A stretch of DNA of 64,000 nucleotides from Isoetes taiwanensis (Eukaryota; Streptophyta; Lycopodiopsida; Isoetales; Isoetaceae): assembly GCA_021234155.1 (NCBI GenBank), contig JAJEKV010000508.1, positions 36,729 through 100,728 on the forward strand, read 5' to 3'. The notes under the pieces were generated by a model that saw only the letters and a program-made list of their open reading frames with translations, ran no database searches and had not been told where the DNA came from. Each line of letters opens with the position of its first letter. Position 1 is the first letter of the stretch. Shown here one piece after another: positions 33,200 to 44,821 of this stretch. A program made the position numbers and the translations under genes.

Positions 33200-34480
33200 T
33201 GTTTTTGGCTCTAAAATCTGTGGTAAATCTGCCAGAAACTCTGAATGTTTGTTATTGTGCTAAATTTGCTAAAGGATAATTTTCGAATCAATTGTTCTGT
33301 TTGAGGAAGTACAGAAAAGTTTGGGTTTAGTTACTCGGTCCATTTTGCTTTTGTAGCTCAGTTGTCTACTTTAGAAAAATAAGAGGTGTTTTGGATGTCT
33401 TAGAAAGAGGCAGTTTTCAAGTAATTTCTGATGATATAGTTGGCTTCTGAGCTTGCTCCCTCATCCACGATTTCCTGTTGTTATTTATTCAGGTCTACTT
33501 CGCCAAGATGCTAGACATTATAGAATCCCAAGAGCTATGATCTCTATTGCTATACAGTCTTATATAATCAAACCCCTTTTTTGCTGTGTTTCCCCTGTTT
33601 TTCTTGCCAGACCTGTTTCTTCCATGACGGTTTTCTACCTTGCGGCTCAGGTTGCAGCCTTAGACTCCAGTGTAAAGCAAACAACATGCGATGCCAGGAT
33701 CGCCGGCCTGGTCTTGAGACCTCTCTGTTTTCTTTACCTTAACTTCGAGCAGGAGCTTACCATGCCAGTGTCGCCGGCCACGTTTTGGGGTTTGCCCGGT
33801 TTTTATTCCTTGGTGTAACCTTCAAGAAACCTATTAATTCTGGATCCATTTTAGCACATTTTAATTTACTAAGATTAGCTTTTACGGAACCTTGCCTTGA
33901 TAACTACTTCTTGAACCATGGATCCTTTTTTAAAGCGTTGTGGGTTTGTTAAGATTATTCCCATGTCATTAATAGATTTTATTTAACAAATCCATAGGTA
34001 GTCTTGACTTCTCCTGCTCGTTAAGATCGGTCTGGTGAATTACTAGTTATCGATGTTTGAGTTCTATGATGAGACCGTTATAATCCTAAGTGGGTTTATT
34101 GCTAGTTATCGATGTTTGGGTTCTATGATGAGAACGTTTTAATCCGAAGTTGTGGGTTTTTGCTAGTTGTTGGATGTTTGAGTTCAATTGTTGTGAATGT
34201 GACTAATTTAAGGTTGCTTGATGTGCAAGAGATAAGCTAAGGGTTGATTTCACCTTGGTTCTTAGTGTTCCCAACCATAAGTCAACCTACAAGCTTTGTT
34301 CTTTCTTACCTACCATTGGTTCTTTTGCCACTATGGGTTCTTTTGGATTTGTTTATTTTTAGTATTTTAGCATGTGACCTTATTCATAGGTACGTCTGCT
34401 ACCTTTTCTTGCTCTTGGCCTTGCTTTATTGTTTCATGCTCTGCCTCTTTTTCAGCATTCTTGTCCGTTTTGCCTGAGTA
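33200..34480. other. 3' part of repeated unit 1, no gene
   Basis: Aligned with 58794-60070. It contains a small internal repeat (ctagttatcgatgtttg-type phrase at about 34040-34180). Short frames such as 33453-33818 lack family features. The unit ends ttcttgtccgttttgcctg...ctag. Confidence 0.5.
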
Positions 34481-34564
34481 TTTCTAGAAATGACGTTTAC
34501 TTTTGTTTCATCGAATAGAAAGTAAACGAAGTTCTGGAAATACGATGGCAGTTGCAGTTAGTTA

Positions 34565-36411
34565 TGACGATATGACGAACTGTCCTGAGATATGACGATG
34601 GCAGCTTAGCAAACTGTCTTAAGGAAATCAAGGCCTTCAAGATCGCATCACAGGTGTTAATCTCAATCCAAAAAAAAGTGCTATTCTCTGGCCACATGAG
34701 GAACAACCTCCACCACAGGTCACGAATCTCGGTTATCAGATTGTCAAGAACGGTGAGGTTACTAAGCTACTTGGCCTTCCCCTAGCAATGGGAGCTCTTC
34801 CGCAAGGGACATGGACTGGAATCCTAGACAAGCTAAAAAAAGAAAAATCAATCGGGGTCAAGCAAGGGACTCTCAATTGCGAGGCGAGTCACTATAGCTA
34901 ATAGTGTGCTCGGTAGCTCCTTGGTGTACTTGTCCTCTATTCTACTAGCTCCCTGGCACGATGTACAAAGGATCAAAGACAATTTATAAGGTGTTTTTTG
35001 TGTCGGCAAGGTGCACCCAAGATAGCATGGGAAGAAGTATGCAAACCAAAAAGCCTTTGGTGGGTCTGGGGAAAAGATCTTCTCAAGCACTCACAGGGCT
35101 CTAATGGAAACTAGTCCGGAATGCAATTGAAGGTGATGCATCCTTTGGCTCGGATTTTATCGGGGCAGCTCAGCAGAGCCACCCCAAAGTCCAAACCATC
35201 ATTATCATTGACAAGTAAGTCGCCTATTTCAATGACTTCAAAATACGCAGTTGGCACCTCCAATTATCGCGAAAATTCTAGAAGCCTGGCATGAGGTTAA
35301 GGATTGCTTTAGGCCTGCTCACGCCCCTTGGGAAGCTGGCAGATTGTCAATCTTTTGGAGTCCCATGGTAAGCCCTCAGGTAGACTTCCCTCTGGCACTA
35401 ATGCATCCTAAAATCTGTAAGAAATGGGAAGCGTGAAAGGCTTCACAACTCAACCACAACCACCTCCGGGATCAGGCCCGAGCTGCATGGTGGTCCTGGA
35501 CCAGACTAAAAACAGCCATACAAGGGACAAATTCCGATAGGCTGGTCTATAAGAAAATTATGCATGAAGTGAATGTTCTTTCAGGAACGAATGGTGTGGA
35601 GGAGGTTTGGCTTCTGGACAATAAGCCCTTATACTCGGTCAGAGGTGTTTATCAAGCACTACTAGATGACCTGCTTCCTAGTGTAGCAAGTCGGTCTAGT
35701 CTCTCAAATCTTGACCTTGCTATGCAACTCAAACGATGTTGGTCTTCCTATTGCACAAAGAAAATACAGATCTTTATGTGGCTTTGTTGGCGAAATGGGC
35801 TGGCCACCATGACTTGGCTATTACAGAGGAAGATTGCACAAGGTACTAGCTGCCCCCTTCAATGCGGTGGCATGGAAACCGCCGACCACATGTTCTTTCC
35901 TCGTCCCTAAAATCGGAGGCTTCTGGGATTGGGCTGCCCCAGTTCTACATCTTGATCAAACTCAACTCCAATGGCCAGGAATTGGCATGCTACAACTCGA
36001 CACAGTTGGCTACTCTCTCATATGTGTTGCCTTATGGGCAATATGGAAGCATAGGTGCTCCGTTGCTCTTGGTGGCCAAGGAATCTCAATAGCCAAAATT
36101 CAGAATTCCTTTAATCAAGCCGTGGCACTAATGGCCATATCCCACATTAGGAAGATGGGTTCGGCATACGACAAATCCTTTGATAGGATTGGTTCTGTTG
36201 AAGGGTTCCTCCTCTATTTCAAGGTCTCATGGGGAAATGATGCCGACATTTGAACAATAGCATAAATGATGCCGTCACTCAAACAATAGCATGTAAGAGA
36301 GCTAAGGATGGCTCAGTAATAGAGCATTGTGCTCATGCCCCTATGGGGCCCCCTTTCCCTTCCCATTGTAAATATCTTATGCATATATTAATATAAACTT
36401 AGTCTTGCAAT

Positions 36412-36448
<37 letters not shown>
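34565..36448 (+). mobile_element. 5'-truncated LINE with poly(A) tail, only in segment Q
   Basis: The block interrupts ttagttat...ttgtcctttc, which is continuous in R at about 60148-60165. It ends in 36 A (36413-36448). It encodes the C-terminal part of a plant non-LTR retrotransposon polyprotein. Absence from R and the long clean tail indicate insertion after the Q/R duplication. The truncated 5' end fits incomplete target-primed reverse transcription. Confidence 0.9.
34640..36253 (+). pseudogene. LINE ORF2 C-terminus (reverse transcriptase end and zf-RVT)
   Basis: Frame segments in order are: GVNLNPKKSAI and LGLPLAMG...W (about 34640-34860), typical of the thumb region after the catalytic domain; a stretch at 35251-35436; KIQIFMWLCWRNGLATMTWLL followed by CPLQCGGMETADHMFF (to 35910), the zinc-binding zf-RVT signature of plant LINEs; and a tail with ALWAIWKHR ending DADI at 36253. 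The catalytic FADD box is not included. Frame changes between segments make this a pseudogene as written. Confidence 0.85.
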
Positions 36449-36449
<1 letters not shown>

Positions 36450-36451
<2 letters not shown>

Positions 36452-37156
36452 TCCTTTTTCTTTCCTAGTTTTTATTTAGGAGTTTTTTCCCTTCTTCCTT
36501 CTTCATCAGCTCGCTTTTGCATCTCCCGTTTTTTCAAGTAGGTTTGGCTCCCCACCCTCCCACCCTTGCTCTCGTGAGGGCCTTATTGGTAAGCTAATTT
36601 TCTAGAGGTTCTAGTGGTCCTCTGACTGATTGAGGCTGGTGTATAGTTGGAGGCTTTTGTGCACAGTTGAGGCTCTCATGCACGGATGGAGGCCCTCGTG
36701 CCTAGTTGAAGGCCCTCGTGTTGCCTAGTTGGAGGCCAGCGTGCCCATGTAGCCCTAGGGGCTTTTGGTTTATTTTTCTTGTGTATGCGTGGGATAGGTT
36801 GGTGAGCGATTTCCCTATAGCTTGTTTTTCTGGATGAAGGTTTGGATTCCAAGCACAAAACGAAGATCAGTAGAGAAGACATTTCCAACATGAGTTTGTT
36901 ATTGCAACTTCATTACTATATGTATTCTCCACCCAACAAGGCTGGTCAGCATGAGGGTATAGATTCTTTTGAGAGTATGACTCTAGCATAGGTTAGTGAT
37001 CCCATTATTGTCAGGGTTTTTCCTCGAAAACCCGAAAGGGCGAGGTTTTTTAATCCCGGCCATAATGGTTTCACTAACTTGCTATCAATATGTACTTGTG
37101 TTTGGTTTTAAGGAGATGCATCAGCATTCTTGTCCGTTTTGCATGAGTATTTCTAG
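36450..37156 (+). other. Repeated unit 2 remainder
   Basis: Aligned with 60160-60876. It holds a 20-bp minisatellite and a short palindrome-like stretch (cgaaaacccgaaagggcgaggtttt, about 37025-37050). Reads such as GLDSKHKTKI are open for only a few dozen codons. No gene called. Confidence 0.55.
36625..36745 (+). repeat. About 20-bp minisatellite (5 units), segment Q
   Basis: Units of the type gcctagttggaggccctcgt repeated about five times with variation. R copy at 60345-60448. Confidence 0.8.
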
Positions 37157-37780
37157 AAGGACATAATACCTTTTGATATAGCAATGAATGGGTCAATGTA
37201 AAGTAGATTGTGCACTATTGCAATACATGATATAGTCACTATCTCTTACAACAAAAGTCATACTTCTAATCCAAATGATAATGTCTACAGTCATCCGATA
37301 TTGTAGACACTCTTTTGCGCATTACCAAGAATCAATTGCTAACATAAAGCCCATATGACCCATAGAAATATGTCTATCAAGTATAGTCAAGATAATATTC
37401 AAAAGTAGTATCTTCGAGACATTATCCTCATACCCTTGGGGCATTTAAAATTTCGTGATAGACATAATGATCCCATAATACAAATTTTTATGAAGGTGGT
37501 ATTTTTGAGTGACTATTATCATACCCTCTAATGTTGAAAATCCTTTACAAGTTAATTTCATCCTTCAAAAAAAAAAAAAAAAAAATCCTTTACAAGTCCT
37601 CACTATGTTTTCCTTTACAAGTCCTCACTATGTTTTCATCAAGGTTTGTTGGTCTTTGATAGAGATCAAATCAAATGTAGCAAAGCAACAGGGGGCTTGG
37701 TTATTCTCATTTCAGCCAAAACCTTTACAGGCTCTCTATGCTTTCAACTTATGTCCAGCAACGCTGGGCACAGTTACTAG

Positions 37781-39218
37781 TAATGTTATATCGTATTGAA
37801 TGGATCAAGCCCTAATTTAAATGGCTAAGATCATCTGATTGAAAATGAAAGTCGAGATTTATTTAGACGACTTTCCACTACCTTAATTAGTCATGATTTG
37901 ATTTCTTAAGCAAGAAAGGAAAAGGAAAGGGGAGGTAAGGCACGGGTAAAAGGGAAAAGGAAGGGGAAAAGGGCATGGAAAAAAGAGGAAAAAGGAAAAG
38001 GCAAAGAAAGGGGAAAAGGAAAGGGAAAAATGGCATAGAAAAAATGAAAACAAGAATAGAAATAGAGAGGGAGAAAGGAAAGGAAAAAGGGAAGGGTGGG
38101 AAAAGGAGAAAAAAGTAAGGGAAAAGGGGACGAACAAAGCATATGGAAAAAGGGGAAGAGAAAGGAAAAAAAAAGAAAAAGGAGATTGAACGGAAAAAGG
38201 GAATCTGGAAAAAAGGCATGAGGAAAAGGACAAAAGGGAAGGGGAAAGGGCATGGGAAAAAGGAAAGAGGAAAATGGTGAAGAAAAGAGGAAACAAGAAG
38301 TGAAAAGATAGTATCGAAAAAAAAAGAAAGGAAAAGGTTAGAGAAAAGGTGAAGAAAGAGGAGAGAGGAAGGGAAAATGGCATCTAAAAAGGGAAAGGAA
38401 AAGGGGAAAAGAAAAAAGAGAGGAGAAAAAAGAAAGATAAAAGGCATCGAGAAAAGGGAAATAGGGAAAGGGTGAGAAAAGAGTGGGGAAAAGTTTGAAA
38501 CAGGAAAAGGGTGGAAGAAGGGGACTAACAAAGTGCATGGGAGAAGGGAAAGGGAAAGGAAAAAAGAAAAAGGGAGATGGAAAGAGGAAAAGGGAACCTA
38601 GAAAAAGGGCACGAGAAAAAGGGAAAAAGGGAAGGCAGAAAGGGCATGCAAAAAAAAGGAAAAGGGAAAGGGTGAAAATGGGAAGCAGGGAAAGGTTAGA
38701 GAGAAAAGGTGAGGAAAGAGGAAAATGGCATAGAAAAAGGGACAGAGAAATGGAAAAAGAAAAAGAGAGGGGTAAAAGGAAGATAAAAAGGCACTGAGAA
38801 AAAAGAAAGAGGGAAAGGTGGGGAAAAGGAGTAAAAAGGGAGGGAAAAAGGAGTGGAGAGCAAGGAATGGAAAAAGAGGAAGAGAGGAAGGGGAAAAGGG
38901 AAAAAAAAAAGGAAGAGGGAAAGGATGAGGAAAGGGAAAAAAAGAAAGGGAAAGGGAAAAAAGGGGAGAAAAGGGGAAAGAGGAAGAGGGAAAAGGCGGA
39001 GGAGGATGGGGAAAAAAGGAAAAGGGGCGCATAAAAAAAGTGGAGAAATGCGAATAGAAATAGGCATAAGAAAAGGGAAAGGGAAAGCGAAAATGAAAAG
39101 GAAGCAGGAAAGGGAAAAAAAAAAGGCACGGAGAAAAGCGAAAGTGTGGGGAAGGGAAGGGAAAGGAAAAAAGTAAAGGGAAGCGGAAAAAAGGAAAAAA
39201 AGGCACCAGGAAAAGGGG
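37781..39218 (+). mobile_element. Truncated plus-strand Helitron with polypurine body (segment Q)
   Basis: It starts directly after the CTAG of the preceding Helitron with taatgttatatcg. The first 140 bp (caagccctaatttaaatggc, cgagatttat, cgactttccac) match, in opposite orientation, the heads of the polypyrimidine elements (2140-2268). The body is purine-rich on the plus strand. The 3' end is missing: at 39218 the tract runs straight into the middle of a tRNA-Ser gene. Confidence 0.78.
37915..39218. repeat. Polypurine (GGGAAAA-rich) tract, 1.3 kb
   Basis: The plus strand is nearly all A and G. Words like GGGCATGGAAAA recur about every 50-60 bp, the complement of those in the C/T tracts. Long frames on either strand are compositional. 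Nearly identical to 61625-62937. Confidence 0.95.
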
Positions 39219-39274
39219 AGAGCAAAGCCCACATGATTTCTAGTCATGCCCAATAACCACTCTGGCACATCCAC
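39219..39274 (-). pseudogene. Truncated tRNA-Ser, 3' third replaced by polypurine tract
   Basis: The acceptor 5' strand, D-arm and anticodon arm (AGA) are present. The T-arm and 3' acceptor are replaced by aaaaggggag. The breakpoint lies at gagcaaag, purine-rich in both partners. The same junction occurs at 62938. Confidence 0.88.
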
Positions 39275-39531
39275 AACGGCATGCGAAATACTTCTGTTTC
39301 TTCTTAGATCATTGAAATATTTAGGAGGATAGGATTTGGCTAGTCATTTGTTCTCTCCCATTGTGATGTTTGATGGTTGGAAGAGCAAGATTAGCTTTGA
39401 TCTCATTTCTCACACTATGGTGCAATCGATTGCTCAGTTATCCTTATGTCATTATAAGCATGGTTTAATGCATTAAATCTTCTTTTGGCTCTTGCGCCAA
39501 GAACAAAATTGGAAGAGTTGAACCACAGGGA

Positions 39532-39600
39532 TGCATTGGCCGAGAATCAACTCGGTCCTGCACTGTGGCAGGTACTATTCTACCACTAGACCACCAATGC
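39532..39600 (-). tRNA. tRNA-Gly (GCC)
   Basis: The acceptor is intact, and the anticodon loop (from ctgtggcagg) keeps GCC. The T-arm lost a base (gaatcaactcgg). Length is 69 nt. Confidence 0.75.
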
Positions 39601-40019
39601 ACAAGTAATGCAAATGAATACCTTCTAATTAACAAGCACATACAACCAAGTCAATTAAACGATCTTATAATCCAGCCGCAAAAAAAAATATCGTGGTCGT
39701 GCATACAATAAGGTGTAGGAATGGTTGTTCTTCTAATAAGTCCAAACAAATGATTATGCCAAGGCATAAAGCGACAAGATTTGCTCAATCACCGTGTTTT
39801 TCCATGCTTGAACTTGATATCATAAAAATTGAAAGAATTAACATGTGAATGAGTAACAATGTCGAAAGCATTGGTGTGCCATTAATGGGGCTATGCATAA
39901 ACTCTAGAATATTGCGTCGGTGGAAGAGTGCGTGGGGAATATGAATGACAAACTCTAAATATTAATCGAATGGATATATGTGATAGGGACTATAAAATAA
40001 TATGAAAAAAGCTCCTACA

Positions 40020-40102
40020 CGTGGATGATAGGATTCAAACCTATGCGAAAGCAAAGCCCACATGATTTCTAGTCATGCCCAATAACCACTCCGCACATCC
40101 AC
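40020..40102 (-). tRNA. tRNA-Ser (AGA)
   Basis: Near-consensus 83-nt copy. The T-loop is TTTGAAT (ttcaaacc), the variable arm has an extra base (gcgaaagc), and the D-arm reads ccgcac for ctggcac. Confidence 0.78.
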
Positions 40103-40362
40103 AACCGGCATGTGGAATACTTATTTCTTCTTAGATCATTGAAATATTTAGGAGGATAGGATTTGGCTAGTCATTTGTTCTCTCTCATTGTGATGTTTGA
40201 TGGTTGGAAGAGCAAGATTAGCTTCGATCTCATTTCTCACACTATGGTGCAATCGATTGCTCGGTTATCCTTATGTCATTATCAAAGATGGTTTAATGCA
40301 TTAAATCTTCTTTTTGGCTCTTTGCGCCAAGAACAAAATTGGAAGAGTTGAACCACGAAGGA

Positions 40363-40433
40363 TGCATTGGCCGAGAATCGAACTCGGGTCCTGAACGCGG
40401 GGTGGTACTATTCTACCACTAGACCACCAATGC
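40363..40433 (-). tRNA. tRNA-Gly family copy, anticodon loop altered
   Basis: This 71-nt copy has consensus acceptor, T-arm and D-arm. The anticodon arm reads cctgaacgcggggtgg, losing the GCC loop at a CG/CTG-dense word. Confidence 0.68.
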
Positions 40434-40730
40434 ACAAGTAATACAAATGAATACCTTCTTAATTAACAAGCACATACAACAAACTCAATCAAATGCATCT
40501 CATAATCCAGTTCTCAAAAAAATATTGTGGTCATACAATAAGGTGCAGGATTGGTTGTTCTTCTAATAAGTCCAAACAAATGATTATGCCAAGGCATAAA
40601 AGCGACAAGATTTGCTCAATCACCATGTTTTTCCATGCTTGAACCTGATATCATAAAAATTGAAAGAATTAACATGTGAATGAGTAACAATGTCGAAAGC
40701 ATTGGTGTGCCACTAATGGGGCTATGCATA

Positions 40731-42585
40731 GACCCTTCCTTTCTCCAATTTGTGGTTGCCCTTTTTCCTTTCCCTCTGCCCTTTCCACCTCTCTTTTCCA
40801 ATTTCCCTCTCCCCCTTTTCCTCGTGCCCTTTTTTCTAAGTTTTTCTTTCCCCTTTCCCCTTTCCTTTCCCTTTTCCCTTTTCCCTTCCCCTACCTTTTT
40901 CTTTTCTTTTTTTTTCCTTCCCTTTTCCTCCTTTTGCCCAAACCCTTCCGTCTTCCCTTCTTTCTAGTGCCCTTTTTCTTTCCTTCCCCCCTCCTTTTTT
41001 CTTTTCCATCTTTCCCCTTCCCTTTTTCCATGTCCATTTTTCCTTCGGGTTTTCCCCTTTCCTCACCCTTTCCCTCTTCCCTTTTTTGCCATGTCCCTTT
41101 TCTCTTCTATTTTTTCATTCTTTTCCCCTTTCTTCACATTTTCCCTCCTCCCCTTCCTTTTCCTTTTTTCCTTCTCTTTTTCTTTTTCTATTTTGCTCTT
41201 CTTTTTTGTTCACCTCCCCTTTCTATTTTCGCATTTTACCTCCTTTTGCCTTTTTCCATTTTTTTTTTTCCCCCTTTTTCACGTTTGCCTTTTCCATTTT
41301 TCCCCCTCCTTGCTTTTTCCTTTTTTCTATCTCCCCCTTTCCCTTTTTCCCTCCCATTTTCACATTCCCTTTTTCCTTTTACTTTATTTTATTTTTCTTT
41401 TCTCCCATTCCATCCCCTTCGCTTCCCTTTCCCCTTTTCCCTTTTCCTTTGTCTTTTTCTTTCTTTTTTACTAATGGCCTTTTTCCCTTCCATTTTCCTC
41501 CTCTCGACCCTTTCTCTCTTCCGCTTTTATTCAGTGTCCTTTTTTCCCTTCCATTTTCTCTTCCGCCTCTTTTTCCTTACCTTTTTCCCTTTCTTTTTTC
41601 TCATGTCTTTTTCCATTCCCTTTATTTCTCTTCCCCCTTTTACAGGGCCATTTCTTCCTTAACTTTGCCCATCCTTTCCCTCTTCCCTTTTTCTCGTAGT
41701 CTTTTTCTTTCCCTTTCTTCCATCTTTGTTCTTTTTCTTTTTCTTTTCCCCTTTCCTCCCTCTTTTTTCTCTTCCTTTTTTTCTTTCTCCTTTTTTTCTC
41801 TTCCTCTTTTTCCCCTATGCCCTTTTCCCCTTTTGCCCCTCCCTCCCTTTTTCCCTTTCCATCCCTTCTCCCTCCCTTTATCTCTTTCCTTTTGTTTTAG
41901 GTCCTTTTTCCCTTCCTTTTTTCTCCTTTCCCGACCTCCTTTCCCATTGTCCCTTTTCGCTCCCTCCTCCCTCTCCCTTTTGCCCCTTTTCCTCTCTCCC
42001 TTTTCTCTTTTCCTTTTCCTTCCCTTCTCTACCCTTTTCCTCATCCCCTTTTCCCTTCCCTTTTACTCTGTCCTCATCCTTTCCCTCTTCTCCTTTTTTT
42101 ATACTGTCCCTTTTTTCATTTCTTTTTCTCCCTTTCTTTTCCTTTCTCTTTTTGTGCTTTTTGCCATTTCTTTTCCCTTTTACTGCGGCCTTTTTAAGCG
42201 TTTCACTTTGCCCTTTTCTCCTCCTTTTTCTCCTTTCCCGACCTTTTTCCTCTTCCCCTTTCCCAATGTTCCTTTTCGCTCCCTAATCCTCCCCTTTCTT
42301 TTTCCTTTTTTTTTTCCCTTTTTCTTTTCTTTTCCCTTTTCCTTTTCCCTTCCCTCCTCTCTACCTTTTTCCTCATCCCCTTTTCAACTTCCCTTTTTAC
42401 TCCTATCCTCATCCTTTCCATCTTCTCATTTTGTAGTGTCCTTTTTCTTTTATTTTCCCTTCCCTTTTTCGTGCTCTTTTCCCTTTCCTTTTTCCCTTTC
42501 TTTCTTTCCCTTTTACCCGTGCCTTTTGCCTTTCATTTTGCCTTTTTCTCCTCCCTTTTCCTTTTCCTTTTCCCTTTCCTCTTCA
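40731..42585. repeat. Polypyrimidine tract, 1.85 kb
   Basis: Aligned with 270-2135. It lies 1.5 kb from the polypurine tract 37915-39218 in the opposite strand sense, giving an inverted pair around tRNA units. Confidence 0.95.
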
Positions 42586-42719
42586 GACATTAGAGCATGG
42601 CCAATCATGATGGTGGGAAGTCGTGTGATAAATCTCGGTCTTCGGATGCAATTAGTTGATCTCAACCATCCAAATTAGGGTTTGATTCATGACATACGCT
42701 AAAACTTTATAATATAAGA
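40731..42719 (-). mobile_element. Polypyrimidine Helitron, 3' part missing (segment R)
   Basis: The right head ...TATAATATAAGA at 42719 joins tcaacatgg as in P and Q. The left side lacks the hairpin and CTAG; instead the tract starts inside a tRNA unit at 40731. From there to the head it follows the P copy (269-2268) closely and cleanly. Confidence 0.8.
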
Positions 42720-42798
42720 TCAACATGGTTTAATGCATTAAATCTTTTTTTTGTCTCTTGCGCCAAGAACAAAATTGGAAGAGTTGAACCATTTAGGA

Positions 42799-42867
42799 TG
42801 CATTGGCGAGAATCCAACTCGGTCAGCATTTATTTGTGGTACTATTCTACCACTAGAGCACCAACCC
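42799..42867 (-). pseudogene. tRNA-Gly pseudogene, altered acceptor
   Basis: Carries the 5' change shared with 2346-2420 and 21764-21837. The anticodon region is degraded (ggtcagcatttatttgtgg). Confidence 0.72.
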
Positions 42868-43293
42868 ACAAGTAATACAAGGAATATCTTCTTAATTAAC
42901 AAGCACATACACAACCAACTCAATCAAATGCATCTCATAATCCAGTTCTCAAAAAAAATATCGCGGGTCGTATTTAATAAGGTGTAGGCATGGTTGTTCT
43001 TCTAATAAGTCCAAACAAAATGATTATGCCAAGGCATAAAGTTTACAAGATTTGCTCAATCACCGTGTTTTTCCATGCTTGAACTTGATATCATAAAAAT
43101 TTGAAAGAATTAACATGTGAATGAGTAACAATGTCGAAAGCATTGGTGTGCCACTAATGGGGGCTATGCATAAACTCTAGAATATTGCGCCGATTGGAAG
43201 AGTGCGTGGGGGAATCAATGACAAACTCTAAATATTAATCGAATGGACGATGTGATAGTAGGGACTATAATATAATATGAACAAGCTCCTACA

Positions 43294-43372
43294 CGTGGAT
43301 GATAGGATTCGAACCTATGCGAGCAAAGCCCACATGATTTCTAGTCATGCCCAATAACCACTCCGCACATCC
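43294..43372 (-). tRNA. tRNA-Ser (AGA), 5' end altered
   Basis: T-loop TTCGAAT, variable arm and anticodon loop are intact. The D-arm and 5' acceptor read ccgcacatccggcg, changed at CTGG and CCACG words. Confidence 0.78.
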
Positions 43373-44821
43373 GGCGACATGTGGAATACTTCCATTTCTT
43401 CTTAGATCATTGAAATATTTAGGAGGATAGGATTTGGCTAGTCATTTGTTTCTCTCATTGTGATGTTTGATTGTTGGAAGAGCAAGATTAGCTTCGATCT
43501 CATTTTCTCACACTATGGTGCAATCGATTGCTCGCTTATCCTTATGTCATTACTAGTAATGGTTTTTGTTCTTTGGGCATAATTTAGAACCCGTAAAGCG
43601 TTGGGAACACGAGAACCTATGCATTTTCCTATAGTAAACTTCTAGGCCATTGGAACTTTGCATTTGCATACAATAACTTCTAAGCCATTGAATAATTTTG
43701 AGAACCTGTAGATTGCAAGTCTGGGCCATTGGATCATTTTGGGAACCTGTAGATTGCAAGTGACCATGTTTATGAGTTGTTGATGTTGTGTTCTAAATCT
43801 CATTAAGTCGCTCTCTCTTGTTGCTTATATATGAATGTGGATGTGTGGTGGCTATGATGTATTGCTGCTTGTATATGAATGTCGATGTGTGTTGTGGCTA
43901 TGGATGCGTTGCACGTAACCTTTTGAAGGCATTGCATTATTATGTGTAACCTTAGACATTTTGTTCATTATGTGCTACACCTTTATCTATAGCTACCTCT
44001 AGAAGTACTTTGCTCCTTTGATTAGAGCTACCTTTAAAAATACTTGACATTTTAATTGTGTTTGCAAATAAATAATGAAACATGTGTTCGTCTTTTGACA
44101 ATCAAATATGAAAGATGGGCTTAATGGATTTTCTTCATATATGTATTTCATGTGTGCTAGTGTTAAATTTATGAAAAACTAAGTTCTTTTTTTAAGGTTG
44201 GCATAGAAGAATGTTAGTGGAATTTCAATATTAACTTATGTTCTTATGAGACATGGCATAGAAGAACGTTAGTGGAATTTCAACATTAAATCGTGTTCTC
44301 AGGTCCATCTCAACAACACAGCACTTCCATTGCAATATATCTGTATTAAAGAGGTCCATCTCATCATAACACAACACTTCCTTTTACAACACATAACTAC
44401 CAACACATAACTATCATTAACATTAATTATTACAAACCATTGCATTCCACACTTAAAAATAAAATTCCCCCTTAAACCCCCTTTGGTTTGGGTGCATATT
44501 GGCGGGGGTGACTCCGGCAACGAGGTGTTGGATAGGCATATTCACCCCCTTATTCCTTAATCTACACCGTCACGAAGTTCCTCGTTTTGGGGTATGCAAG
44601 TACAAAATTTTGCTATCTTCAGATAACAAGATTCACAAAATACTATAAGATTTCAAGCAAAATACTATATGGTATTGATTTCGTACGTGCAAAATACAAT
44701 TATGAGGGCTCTCGCTGCCCTACGTCACCCCCCGTGTGAATATGCACCCAAACCAAAGGGGGTTTAAGGGGGAATTTTATTTTTAAGTGTGGAATGCAAT
44801 GGTTTGTAATAATCTTATATT

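Larger units (their letters stand above)
32443..37156 (+). mobile_element. Two-unit repeated element interrupted by a LINE (segment Q)
   Basis: Two units start with aatgacgtttacttttgtttc (32444 and 34488) and end with ttcttgtccg...gagtatttctag (34487 and 37156). The units share about 100-190 bp at the start and about 35-40 bp at the end but differ between. The site without it reads gtcattaggacat at 15956-15968. The A1-ORF-B1-A2-B2 order recalls the split direct repeats of some tyrosine-recombinase retroelements, but no recombinase or reverse transcriptase belongs to it here. Alternative: an unequal tandem duplication. Confidence 0.55.
26814..37780 (+). mobile_element. Composite plus-strand Helitron (segment Q, 10.97 kb)
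   Basis: The 5' end TCTTATATTATAATGTTTTAG follows ctaaaaga. The 3' end is tccagcaacgctggg hairpin, then cagttACTAG at 37780, followed by taatg. The ends match the 3.4-kb Helitron at 13147-16558, and the extra length comes from insertions: a reverse retroposon (29277-32108), a two-unit repeated element (32443-37156) and a LINE within it (34565-36448). The remaining backbone (26814-29276 and 37157-37780) aligns with P. No Rep/helicase is seen. Confidence 0.82.
39219..40730. repeat. tRNA units (about 1.8), segment Q end
   Basis: This begins inside a tRNA-Ser gene and ends at ggggctatgcatag (40730), where pyrimidine tract replaces the normal aaactctagaatatt. It contains two tRNA-Gly and one complete plus one truncated tRNA-Ser. 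The end point inside a unit marks the Q/R join. Confidence 0.9.
42720..43552. repeat. Single tRNA unit (segment R)
   Basis: Paralogue of 2269-3097 and 21686-22512, with the same Helitron junctions on both sides. Confidence 0.92.

Noticed and set aside
33453-33818. 121-codon frame in repeated unit 1 (also 59129-59410)
   Set aside because: Conserved only because Q and R DNA is nearly identical. Hydrophobic mix without a domain, and no start context or upstream signal.
38338-39234. Long minus-strand frames and Lys/Arg/Glu/Gly plus-strand frames in polypurine tracts (also 61596-62953)
   Set aside because: Same compositional cause on the other strand. No domain, no codon preference, and all frames open.
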